A program made the translations under genes and the position numbers. Of a DNA stretch of 64,000 bases, positions 11,832-22,787 are shown in pieces. Within the stretch, counting starts at the first letter, position 1. The number at the start of each line of letters is the position of its first letter. Under the pieces are notes generated by a model. The model saw only the letters and a program-made list of their open reading frames with translations. It did no database searches and had not been told where the DNA came from. The stretch is from Bimuria novae-zelandiae CBS 107.79 (lineage: Eukaryota; Ascomycota; Dothideomycetes; Pleosporales; Didymosphaeriaceae): the NCBI GenBank assembly GCA_010015655.1, contig ML976701.1, forward strand, positions 314,533 through 378,532, in the 5' to 3' direction.

Positions 11832-12796
11832 CTAAGGACCCACCTGCTGCTTATCCAACGTCGTCTTTCCAATGCGCGCCAAATCCACATTCTCCAACGG
11901 CTCCTTCTCAAACCCATTGCTCACCTGGTCCACCATGGCAGCAGCCAACTCCCTGATGCCAATCTTTCCGGCAATCAGGCCCGCGACCGCGCCCACGACC
12001 GTCATGAGGAGCCCCGGCGGGTTCGGCATGACGAGACCGGGCTTCGCAGCCGCAGTTTCCCAGCCACTCGCTCTGTGCTTCTCTGCGAACTCGAGGCAGT
12101 CGACTTCGATGCGGCCCTGTCCAGTTGTGTAAGCATTTGGTCTCTGCATTGATAGGAGAGCATGATTAAGGTGGGTCGATGGATGCGTACCTTGAGACGG
12201 ATGTACTCCTTAAAGACCGGCGGCGTAGGACCATCAGGCGTGCGCGGTGTGTCAGGCCCCGAGATGTAGAGGAAGCGGAATGTGCCTTTCTGGCCCTTCG
12301 CTGCACGCGCTTCTTCGATTTGCTTGAGCGCGGCTAGCGTGTATGTCTGGTTGATCTTCTTAACCTCCTCGAAGGGCATGCCGCGCGTCTTCTGGGGGAG
12401 GATGGCCAGAGCCCTGTTGTATGCACTGTCAGCTTGTTCACAACTTCAACGTTCTAATGTAGAGCGTTGCAGGCTTTGTTAGGCTTGCTCAGCACTCCGT
12501 CGTACCACAACCCAAACCATACTAAAGGTCCAGCTTAAAAATTGAAAGGTAACTTACCAGATCGCCCCGTCCGCATCCGCAAGCTGCGCCTTCACATCCT
12601 CAGGATACGCCTCAAAGTCCTTCACCACCAAGCTCTTCAACTTGCTCGTATCCGCACCAGGCGCCGTACCCTCGGGGACCGCAACCGGCTTCCTCGCCAG
12701 CGCGTAAATAGCCGTCACCTTTGGATTCGCAAGACTCTGCCTGATGATCTCGGATGCGACGAAGCCTGTTGCGCCGCCCACGATAAGTTTCACCAT
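11832..12796 (-). CDS. NAD(P)-binding Rossmann-fold protein (atypical SDR / NmrA-like)
   Basis: Three exons (12558-12796, 12191-12425, 11832-12143) join in phase to 261 aa, with introns of 132 and 47 bp. The N-terminus MVKLIVGGATGFVASEIIRQ is a Rossmann strand with the GGATGFVA nucleotide-binding glycine motif of atypical short-chain dehydrogenases. Next come YALARKPV and FRFLYISGPDTPR, then NAYTTGQGRIEVDCLEFAEKH and KPGLVMP. The usual YxxxK pair is not obvious, so it may bind the cofactor as a sensor or act on a nucleotide-sugar-type substrate. The terminal segment has a short hydrophobic stretch (LLMTVVGAVAGLIAGKIG) that could be membrane-associated. Substrate and pathway cannot be assigned. 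Confidence 0.8.
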
Positions 12797-13568
12797 CTTG
12801 CTTTCCCTTTCTTTGTTCTTTTCCTTTCTTGATAACTCAAACCGAAACGTTGCGTCTGATGGGAGAGATTTAACTGGAAATTTGAAGTTATAATATGAAG
12901 TTAAGATGTGAATGGAGAATTCAGAAGGAGCAAGCATGCTGCAGACAAGATATAAAGGCGCCGGGGATTAACGCGGGACATTCACCTTGACGAGCTCGGT
13001 GTTCGGCGACCAAGACGCTTCCCAATCCACACTTGATTTCCAATACCCACGCATGCGTCACACATCACGAATCACACCTCGCACTTCACCCCAGGAACCA
13101 TATGCAAACCTACCGTCTTGCATAAACGGCTTGCACGGGCAGAGCTTGTCTGCGTTCGTAGAAACGCGCATGTCGGGATCGTGAACGCTGTCGGTGGTGG
13201 TGGAGCTATGGCGCCTCCGATTGGCTCGCTTAGGCATTGTGAATGAGGTCTCGGACGCCCAATCGTGTCTTCGCTTTTGTGCAGATGGAGTGGCGCCACT
13301 ATCACTTGGTGTAGGCTGGTATGCGGCGTAGTCGGTGCTAGCAGCTGCTAGCTCCGATGTGCATCATATAATCATACTGACGCTCTGGCAGTACGAGTGC
13401 GCGCTCTCGCGGCGTTCTTACAAAGCCGCTGAGAAAGACGACTAAGTAGTGGGGGAAATAACCTAGACGGCTCCGTGCCTGATAGTGGTCCTGAGCGTCA
13501 TCCGGTGGGTGTTTTGTATATCGAGAGGCACCATTCGACACTTCCAAGAAAACCTTGGAAGGGAGCCA
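12797..13568. other. Intergenic, no gene seen
   Basis: Holds the upstream region of the SDR-like gene and the 3' side of the HET pseudogene. Short reading frames exist on both strands, but none resembles a known protein. Confidence 0.4.
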
Positions 13569-16500
13569 TTACCGAAAGTCGAACCAGCCCTCAGCGAAAT
13601 ACAGCATGAAAGTCTCGCTCACAAGCAGCCATTCTTCGCTTTCCTCCACCCACCGACTACAAACAGGGTCGCTGCCCCCGCAAGCCCACACACGCAGTCA
13701 CCCTCCGGCGCACCTTTCAGCTCTAAACCTATGTTGTCAGTCTTACACTTGGAAAGTGCCCTGCCTCTTGTGTAGTGCACCATGGGCGTCATAAACGCGC
13801 GACACTCCTGCTCAATCTCCTCGACGGAAATGTTGAGAGCGAGCAGCCGCAGTGACGCATCGTTGAATTCGTCCTGTATCTCCGCGATGGTCGGCAGCGG
13901 CGTGATTGGCGGATCAGCGGCAGCGGCGCTCGTTGCAATGGCGCGATCCCAGTTCGAGCGCCAGTCGAGCAAATTGAACTGTGCGAGAGGTAAATTTTTG
14001 GTTTCTGATTCGTAGAGCAGGCGTCGTTGGGCGTAGAAGTGCAAGTAGCGGACAAATGCGTTACGTGCCATGGCCAAGGGGTGCCTAAAGCGCTTGTTGT
14101 CGCGGAATACCATGAGGCTGGTCCCAAGAATGTCGAGGATATGGTCGTCATTGTCTATCTCTTGCGGTATCAGAGATAGCCAATGTATAAGGCGGTTGAG
14201 ATCGGTAGCCGAGTAGTCCAGAGGCGTTGCCTCGACTTGCTCGATGCGCTTATGAAGCCTGCCAATGGAGCGGAAGATGCCTGGTCTGGGAAAAGACCAT
14301 CTTGGTTTTAGTCCTTTGGTCGGGTCGTAGTCGCCGTACCATAATGGTGGTGCATGCGTTGGGTGTACAATGTCTGGGACCAAAGAGGGTGAGTCGATAT
14401 CTGAGAGTTGGACATTGTGTTGAATGAAGGTTAGTATTTGGAGAGGCTTCAGCTCTGGGATGTCCTTTCGACTGAGTTGTTCAATCTCCTCGGGTCGGTC
14501 GTCTATCGGATCGAAGCCCTCCATGAGCATCTCGGTTGCTTCCACGAAGAGATGGGTCGCTTTCCGCTCGTAGTCCGGTTGAATAGGGTGGTTCTCGTCC
14601 CAGTCTTTGGTCAAACCTAGTAAAGCATAAATCTTGTCTCTAGGATCGGAAGCCTTGAAATGACAGGTTAAGAGAAGAAGCGCGGCAAGCGGGAGTCTGC
14701 TGGTGCTTGGCCAAGACATGGTGCTTTTCATTGTCTCCAGCGCATAATCTTTCCTGTCAGCGCCAAAGGACATTCCTGAAAGTGTCAAATATGCATACCT
14801 TCAGCTGGATGCAGCCTGGAACGAAGCTCCGTGCAAATGAAAGCTGTCGTACCCTCCGATACACCTTTCCAGATCTGCGGACCTAGTGCGATGGCATCTC
14901 TTGAAGGTGCCTGTCAAACCCGCCGGTACAAAGTCAGTGTCTGTCTTGTTGAATTGTGTTTGGTACTTCGCTTGTGTCTCAATGAAGCGCAGGAAAAGAA
15001 GAGGGTTCTTTCCTCGCAATGGGCAAACCGCTTGTACCCGGAACACTTGCTAGCACCATCAAGAGTCGAAGTAAATCCCTCTAGGGGGTATCTTGAGAAC
15101 CGCAGGACATCTGAACATGCTTTGTACGGCAAAGCTCCTGCACAACCCAGATCCGTTGGAACCATTGCCGATGAAGTAGGTGCCAGAGATTATCCCACTC
15201 GTCTAGGGTGACGAGATATTTACGCCCCGCGGTATTTATGTCGACATGTTCCTCGTCTATCAGCACCGAAACAGTGCTTGGAATATATTTTTCTCGTTTC
15301 GTGTACCACCAGATTGCCAAGTCAGGGATCAAAGTTGCTTTGTAAACCTTGATACTTCGTAATGTGTAATTTCATAACCTTGTGTATCGTTTGAGCCACT
15401 TTGCTCGTTCTATCGTCTTCCAGGCCTAGCCATACCTAAATGCGTTCATTAGTACAAACATATGGGCGTCAATCCAAGGTATGATGGCGGACATGAACAA
15501 GAGATGCGTGACGGTAGATGCTGCTCATGAGGTTGACCTGAGCGTGCTTCTCATTATCTTCCGTCTGATTGATTGAGAGACTATCAATCCAAAAGTACTG
15601 CAATGTTCTCCGCCTCGACGATCTACCAAAGTCAGCCGCGTAGCTCCCACAAACGTCAAGGAACTATCTTACGCTTTCGAGATCTCGTCAAATTCACGCT
15701 GATTGTCATTTAAATTGTCTGTATCACTGCTGATCGGAGGCCTTGGCAATATACCTTGTGTCTCGACAGGCGATGGTACATCATTGCTCAAGTTTTTAGC
15801 ATCTGGCCGTGTCTCCAATGTATTAGAATAATTACAAGGCGGTCGATCGCGCGCAGGGCCTAAATCTTGTAAGTCCTGTGTGTAGGAATAGTTACTGAGG
15901 CACTTGCCTGGTTCAGCTCCTTTCGCCAACAATATGTCTTCGCATTCCTTGGAGCCTCTCCACCACGCAAGATCGAGAGGCGTATGCCCATCCTTGTTCT
16001 GGGCATTAAGTTCGACGTCTCATTCAAGAAGCATCTCTATTATCCGGAATCCTCCTTCATATGCTGCATCATGAAGCGGTGTATCGCCGTGATCATCAGG
16101 ACTATGTATATCTGCGCCCAACTCGATAAGTGTGGCGGCAGCGTCAAATCCCTGCTTGACAATGGCAACAGCGAGGGGAGTCATTTGACTTTGGTCCTGC
16201 AGGTTAATATTAGCTCCTCTCTCAACTAGCAATTCGATCATTTCCCAGTTATTGCACGCAGCGGCTGAGTGGATCGGCGCGTCTTGCCTGTCAGAAAAAG
16301 ACTCCAGATCAGCACCTGCATCCAGAAGTATTTCAGGGGTAGTGGCAGTAAGCGGCCTCGAATCCGCAGAACTGTGTAATATAGAGCGATCTAACTTGTC
16401 TTTACTATTCACGTCTGCGCCGTGCTCGAGAAGCATCCTGACAATTAGCACACGACCGGCTGCAAATTTCGATATGAGCGTAGGGTCGTTGTAATCCTCT

Positions 16501-18089
16501 TCCCGCAAAACGGCCGGTATGGAAACCGCTTTCTGCAGCGGTGTTTCGTCATTATCGTTCTTAGCGTCGACGGCGAGGCCATGCCCCAGGAGAGCTCTCA
16601 CTACCCGAACAGAGAGCCGGAGTGCTGCCGTATGGAGGAGTGTGTTACCCTGCGGGCCACGATCGTTGAGCGTAGCTCCTTCGTTGATGAGACATGTACA
16701 TTTTTGAACCGATCGAACTCGCAAGCTAAAAACAATGGTGTGCGTCCGCATTCGGCTTCGGCAAGTTCTATATCAAGACCAGCCTTCAGCAGAGCCAAAA
16801 CACTCCCTGAGGTCCCAGCGCTGAAGCACAGTGTAATGTTGTCCAGCTTCTTGGTTTCTCGTAATGAAAGGGTTGACGCCTTAATTGAGCAAAAATTGCA
16901 CTAGATCGGTGGAATCTCCTTCAGCGGCTTCATGTAATGCCGTGCGCATCACTTCGTTGGTCGCATGAATGTCGGCACCAAACTCTATCAGAAGCTTCAC
17001 GCATTCGATGTCTGAATTGCTCGCTGCTGTAAACAAAGGCGTTTTTACAGCGTCGACATCAAGCGCTCTCGTCTCAATATCTGCGCCACGTCCAAGTAGA
17101 ACTCGAACCGCGATGACATCCCTGCGATATATTGCAATGTGCAATGTTGCCAGGTTACTGACGACTCTGGCCTCGATGGAGGCACCTGTGTCTAACAGAG
17201 CTTCGATCAGAGCTATGTTGTTCAATTCGACAGCAACGTGCAACGGCGTATACTTTGATACATACAGCTTTTCGCTGGCTCTTAGACTCGTGTCCGCTCC
17301 ATAAAAGAGTAAAAGCCTCACGACGGGCTCGTGTTGGGCGCGAACTGCAATGAACAGGGGTGTCCTCTCCATTGCATCGCGGCTGTCGATATTGGCACCA
17401 ATGGCAAGGAGATTAGCTACTGTTTCCAGCTGTCCTCTGTGTGTTGCATAATGAAGCGCACTACCTCCACTCACGGCGTCGCCGGTGTCAGTGTATCTTG
17501 GGTCTTTGTGTTGCAAGAAGTCATGAAGGTTTTTGCTGACAAGAGCGACCCTGCCGTCGCGCAAGTCTGGCCATTGGTTCTCAACTCCATACGTAGCTTC
17601 ATCTCCTGGAAAAGGATTTCCCCAAGCATATGGCAGCGCAATATTCGAGAGAGTGCTTCCGAGCTCGTGATCCTCTACGGAAAAGGAAGGTACGCCAGAG
17701 TCATTGCGTCCTAGCCATTTCAACAGTCGAATAGACGATAGTCTCTTCAAAGGATCGTGGGAGTATGCTTCAAAGTCTTCGTGGAGTTGAGGGTTCGTAA
17801 ACGACCACAAGGGATGTGTCCGGACCAAATTTGTCGTGAAAGATTTTCGAAGTGCTACTGCCGGTTCTCCAAGGAGATCCTCCTGCTCGTCGGACTGCGG
17901 TGCAGTGTTCCGGGGGTCTTCACGCGTGCAATAGTTTTTCAAAGTGTTATGAAAGAAAATGGAGCCATCTTTCGCATATCTGAGTCTCCATCCGAGCGGC
18001 AGGCGATCCAAGCGAAACCGCTCGTGGTACCACGACCAACCGGGAGGAAGGTGGACCCGTGGCTCGCAAGTAAGCGACATGGAAGACAA
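13569..18089 (-). pseudogene. HET-domain (heterokaryon incompatibility) gene with WW-like N-terminus and about 15 ankyrin repeats, broken
   Basis: Read on minus from the ATG at 18089. A WW-like segment (LPLGWRLRYAKDGSIFFHN then TREDPR; second Trp replaced by Cys) is followed by the first half of a HET domain (IRLLKWLG, ALPYAWGNPFPG, RVALVSKNLHDFLQH). About 15 ankyrin repeats then run from about 17460 to 15920 (e.g. TPLHVAVELNN, GDTPLHDAAYEGG). The second HET half resumes after a GTAAG-TAG intron (about 15622-15673): YFWIDSLSINQ, then another intron, VWLGLEDD, WFQRIWVVQELC and DPRDKIYALLGL. Defects: in-frame stops at 16881 and 16020, several frameshifts between 16700 and 16860, a 1-nt insertion near 15334, frameshifts between 14790 and 15080, and one near 13625 before the last exon end at 13569. 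Intact HET proteins trigger cell death or incompatibility after non-self recognition. Confidence 0.8.
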
Positions 18090-18567
18090 ACCGAGTCTTA
18101 ATTGATTGACGCATTTCGATACTTACACACGAGAATTAGTGGTCTACGAGACGAAAGGCGATGCTGAACAAGGAAAGTGGAAGGCGTCGTTCCATGTGCT
18201 TCAAGATTATCAAGCCTCGCTTATCGGTGCTATGCAGAATACCGTCCCGACCCACCCGCCTAGCTAATCAGAGGTAAAAATATTTATTTTGTCTTTTATC
18301 TCTATTATTACTTAATAAGAATTTCTAGATATATTATATAGTATAGAGGTAGCCAAATTCTATACTCTAATAAGTTTTTAAAGTTTATTATAAAGGGGTT
18401 ACGAAGATATATAGCTATAAAAAAGGACAAGGCTAGCTATACTAGGATATACTTAGCCGTGCCTTAATATACGCAGGAAGTGGGTCAGGATGGTTTTCTG
18501 CACAGCATAATAACCACGCCTGCCACCAAAAATCATCCCAACTTCGACACGCCGTATCTCCACCAAT
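18090..18567. other. Upstream flank of HET pseudogene and AT-rich start of transposon block
   Basis: Composition changes abruptly near 18270, from mixed sequence to AT-rich RIPed DNA. A less mutated stretch at about 18480-18560 (GTCAGGATGGTTTTCTGCAC) precedes the pogo-like transposase ATG and may belong to that element's left terminal region. The exact left terminus was not found. Confidence 0.4.
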
Positions 18568-19492
18568 ATGGACCCAATTACGGCCGCGATAGAAGCAATT
18601 AAATTATAGAGACTAAGAGAATTTTTCTTGTATTAAAAAATAGTAAAATAGCTTAGTGTTATACCTTCTACGTTAACGCGTTAGCACTAGGACGTGATAA
18701 AGCTACGTATAATAGCTAACTCTATATAATAAAATCTTAGCTAATAATAAGAAAAGGAGCTTCTATAATATATTAAGCGCCTTGATAAACGTGGCTTCTC
18801 CTACACAATAAATAATATAGAGATTTAGCTCTATAATAGCTAAAAAGGACATTAGTATGTTATAGGTTAATTACCTTACGAGGCGTTATACTAAATCCTT
18901 AGTATTATAATAAATAGCTAGTATTAATAGTAATTACTATAAAGCTAATTTCTTAGCTAAATATAAGCTCCACTTCGACCTCCTATAGTAAAAGATAAAG
19001 TAGTATTAGATTAAGGCTTAAAATATTTATAATATAGATAAGAAAGACTTCTTACTTAGCATTACCTCTTGCTTAAAGAGGATCTTTAATAGGCCTCTAT
19101 ACAAAAGTAAGGCTATAAGGTAAGCTAACTAGGATAGTAGCTATAAGTAGATATTACTTATAGTCTGTATATATACTAATAAATCTGCCCTAGATCTAGC
19201 TCTAATCTATTAGACTGCCTCTACAGATATATAGTTAAGTTAAATAGAGGACTTTAATTTTTAGCATTATTAGATATTTATTATAGTGTTAAAATTTAGC
19301 TAGATATATAATTAGATAGGTCTAGTACAGCTTTAATAAGTATTTAATTGTCTTATAAAGCTAATAGCTAGATAATTATAGTAACTATTAATTCTTAATG
19401 GCTACAGATCTTATATTACTATAAATTTTATTAACTTTAATAATCTTAATAGAATCCTGTTTACTATGTATCTATTTTATTTAATATATATT

Positions 19493-19669
19493 TGTTGCAA
19501 AAGGGCACCTTGCTAGAGCTTTCTACGCTAGCTAGGGTTAATCTAAGTAGCTAAGCAGCCAAGCACGCGATCCCCTAAACCCTTAAATAGCTTAGCGTCT
19601 TAGTAGAGCTTCCTCTCCTTAATAGACGTTATTTACGAGCTCCTTAATTAAAGTTAATTATACGTAATA
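19493..19669. repeat. Left LTR of short LTR element
   Basis: 177 bp, aligning end to end with the repeat at 21185. Its outer (left) end keeps TGTTGCAAAAGGGCACC, while its inner end is mutated (TACGTAATA). Confidence 0.88.
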
Positions 19670-21184
19670 ATTATAAGCCTAGTATTTTTATAACGCTTTA
19701 TAATACTTGCTTTATACTAGTTTATAATTATAGTAGTAAACTATTTCTTACTTTTTATTATCCTTACGCTTATATCTTGCTACTTTACGTCCTATAATAG
19801 GGCTTAACTATATAATAACCTTTATAAAGCTTTTAGTAAGTAACTAACTTATAAATTATAACTTATTCTTACTTTAGAATGCGTAGCTTAAGTACCATAT
19901 AAATACTTAAGGAACATAAAATTATATTAACTTTAAGGCTCTTAAGTAGATAAATATATATAACTAGGCTTTAGAGCTACTAGACCTAAATATTAAAAGT
20001 AAGCCTTATATATAATAGCTTAAGCGCTATAGGCTAGAGTCTACTATTTATACTTAGCTTATAATAAAGCTTTAAGTACTCTAGAACTAGGTTTATACTA
20101 TAGTTAATTTATAATAGCTGGAGCTTATAATACTATAGTTAAGTAATTAATAGACGCTATAGGCGCTAATAAGAGAACTTAAGAATAATCTCTATCTAAG
20201 CGATAATAACTAAAAGGAGCAGGTACAATATGTAAGGGGCTGGGTGCTCACTGGGCGTAGCCCATTACACAACATATATATAGAGAGATTACCCTACGCC
20301 CACAAAGCAGCAGAACAACAGACACAACTAAATAGCTATCCGAATAGAATCGCGCACACGCTAACGCTGTGCTCCTAGATCTCCTAAAGATAAAGGGTAT
20401 ATTGCTAATAAAGGATTTCCTACGCTTAGCACTACGATACAACTATAAGTGGGCTTAGAGAGAGCTTAATAACCTATCGCGACTAGGCGCAGTAGCAACT
20501 CTGTCTCTGGAAGGATATGCTCGATGGCTCGCGCAGCTCGGCCAAACAATAAAGCACGCAGGCATGTACGCTACGCTTAGAGGGCGCACTCCTGATGCAA
20601 ACTACAAGTGCCTAAGTAGAGTAAATGGCCAGTATCGATATAAGCCTATAGAGTGTAACCGCCTATAGTATGCGCTCTAGGGAGAAGCATTTTATAAGCT
20701 TTATAATAAACCTATAAGTAAAGAGATTAGTAAAATTAAAAGCTAAATTTAAAAGGATTAGTAAAAGGTGTTATTAGCTAAGCTTACGTAAAAGGGGTAA
20801 GCAGAAAACCGTCTAAAAATTTTAAAAATATTAAAGTATAAATTATAGTAAGCTTATAGGAAAATAAGCCTTTACTAGCTAGGCACTATAATCTTATAGC
20901 TACTTATTTTTTTATTTATATACGCAGGTACTCGCGCGGGTCATGTTATAAGTAAATAGTTACTTTTAAATATTTATTAAAGCTCTATAGTAGTAGTACG
21001 CTACTCCTTATTTCTCTATTTTTTTTTATAGAACTCTATATAAACTAGCTACTTAGACTAATTACTTAGCAAGCTAGAGATTTAAGCTAGACGCTTTTTA
21101 AGCTCTATGCGTAAGTTTACTACTATTTTTATACTTTAAATTATTATTTAGCTTATTTTACTACGCTCTATAAGCTAGGGGGTA

Positions 21185-21361
21185 TGTTATAAAAGGGTAT
21201 TTTATTAAAGCTTTTTATACTAGTTAAGATTAATTTAAGTAGTTAAGTAGCTAAGCACGTAATCCCCTAAACCCCTAAATAGCTTAGTATCTTAGTAGAG
21301 CCTCTTTTCCTTAATAGACTTTATTTACGAGCTCCTTAATCGAAGTTAACTGTGCGCAATA
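21185..21361. repeat. Right LTR of short LTR element
   Basis: 177 bp. Its inner (left) end is RIPed (TGTTATAAAAGGGTATT) and its outer end is better preserved (TGTGCGCAATA). A purine-rich AGCTAGGGGG lies just upstream as the likely polypurine tract. Confidence 0.88.
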
Positions 21362-21612
21362 ATATTTTATAGCCTCTAAATATCTATAGGATATATCTTT
21401 AAGTCTTTATTAGTAGTATCTTTAGATAAGCTATTAGCCTTCTTATAAAATAGTTAATGGCTAGTCTTTATTATTAAGAGAGACTTCTTTAGCCTATTTT
21501 AAAAAGTCTAGGTTAATATAATAAAGTAGCTATTAATTATTTAAACTTTTAAAGCTATAAGTACATTATCTCTAGATCTAATAACTATCTTTAAGTAATT
21601 TAACTAAGATTA

Positions 21613-22038
21613 TATTAAATCCCTTCGGGGTAGTTAGTCCTAAGGAGACTAGGGTTGATTCTTAGACAAAAGTACTATTAGGTAAGGAAAAGGTATTAAC
21701 TACACGAGCTAGTTAATAGGTTATTAGTATTAAAGGTAAAATAAGGTTATAATTAAATTAATAAAAGCTTAAGTTAAATCTAAACGATAGATTAGTAAAT
21801 AGGTTAAACACGAAGATAAAAGGTCCATCTTTAACGTTCCTATATATAAGTCCTAGACTGCTCCCTGGCGAGCGCTCTCCCTAGATCGCTCTTCAACGAG
21901 CGCTCTCTAGAGAGCAGTCACAATACTTCGCAAGCGCTAACAACGCGGTAAACGAAGACAGGGGTGTCTCCACGTGTACGCGCTGTGACTAAGTACAAAA
22001 TAGTTCGCTGTCCTTATGTTAGATCGTGGATCCTAACA
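21613..22038. mobile_element. Solo LTR, 426 bp, TSD GATTA
   Basis: Starts TATTAAATCCC (RIPed TGTTAAATCCC) and ends GATCCTAACA, flanked by GATTA at 21608-21612 and 22039-22043. Its ends and several internal blocks resemble the 476-bp LTRs of the gypsy element at 35.8-42.6 kb, so it belongs to a related family. The left half is RIPed. The right half keeps normal composition, including a GAGCGCTCTC-rich segment with inverted repeats. Confidence 0.85.
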
Positions 22039-22133
22039 GATTAGCTAATAAAATAAGAATTATAAAATAGCTTAAGTTTAGTACTTAGTACTTTAAATTA
22101 AAGAAAGATTAATTAGCTACTAAAAACTATTAT

Positions 22134-22357
22134 TGTTGAGAATATGTGGGTTCATTCCAGGTTGGTGGAAGGAAGGGCCGTAGTGCCTACTGTGTGAGGG
22201 AGGCACGGCTGACTGTAGCGTCCTTATTACTATTTACACGGAAGAGGAATAACATAATAAGATAGTTAATACAATACGTTGTAGCTACCCCGCCTTATCC
22301 CTCCTCCTACTTGGTTATCTATAGTAGTTATACTACTAGAGGGACCTTAATTTAATA
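22134..22357 (+). repeat. 5' LTR of copia element
   Basis: 224 bp. The outer (left) half is unmutated (CATTCCAGGTTGGTGG); the inner half carries C-to-T and G-to-A changes relative to the other LTR (TCTATAGTAGTTATACTAC against TCCATGGTAGTCATGCTAC). Confidence 0.92.
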
Positions 22358-22639
22358 GGTTATAAGCTTAGTTACTAAAACTAACGTTATTATTTTAATC
22401 CCACCAGAGTCGCGCAGGACTTAGATTTAAGAAGAAATTAAATTACTACTAAGGTCGTAAAGGACCTAGCTACAATTCGCGAAAGAAATTAAACACCTAT
22501 TAGAGTTACAAAGACTTAGATTTAAGCAGGAATTAAACATAATTACTAAAAGCCGTGTGCAACGCGGTTAATACGTAACACATCTACTTATCTTCTTTAC
22601 GCCTAAGAACCGACAACAACTACCCTAGCTATAGCATAT

Positions 22640-22755
22640 TATTCGCAAATATCGCCCGCATCGCCTACATCGCTAGCATTATTAGCACCGCTAGCACCGC
22701 CTACCTGCCTCGCCTACCTCGCCGTCCGCATCGCCTCCACCGCCTGTAACCAGCA
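22640..22755 (+). repeat. GC-rich short-period repeat in copia leader
   Basis: A run of imperfect copies built on ATCGCC/TACCTCGCC and CTAGCACCGC, just upstream of the gag ATG at 22788. Its role is unknown. Confidence 0.55.
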
Positions 22756-22787
22756 CGTGTGAGCCTCGTCACACCCGAACACACACA

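Larger units (their letters stand above)
19493..21361. mobile_element. Short non-autonomous LTR element (TRIM/LARD-like), 1,869 bp
   Basis: Two 177-bp direct repeats (19493-19669 and 21185-21361) frame a 1,515-bp interior. The termini are TGTTGC...GCAATA, the last bases being RIPed from GCAACA. The 5-bp target duplication ATATT lies at 19488-19492 and 21362-21366. The interior is too short for gag-pol. A partly unmutated stretch at about 20480-20680 reads GYARWLAQLGQTIKHAG, possibly gag-derived, but no RT or integrase motif is seen. It sits inside the pogo-like transposase. Confidence 0.85.

Noticed and set aside
14801..15165. Separate small genes in the gap between HET-domain pieces
   Set aside because: They are parts of the same HET gene in shifted frames; flanking motifs are collinear with one HET domain.
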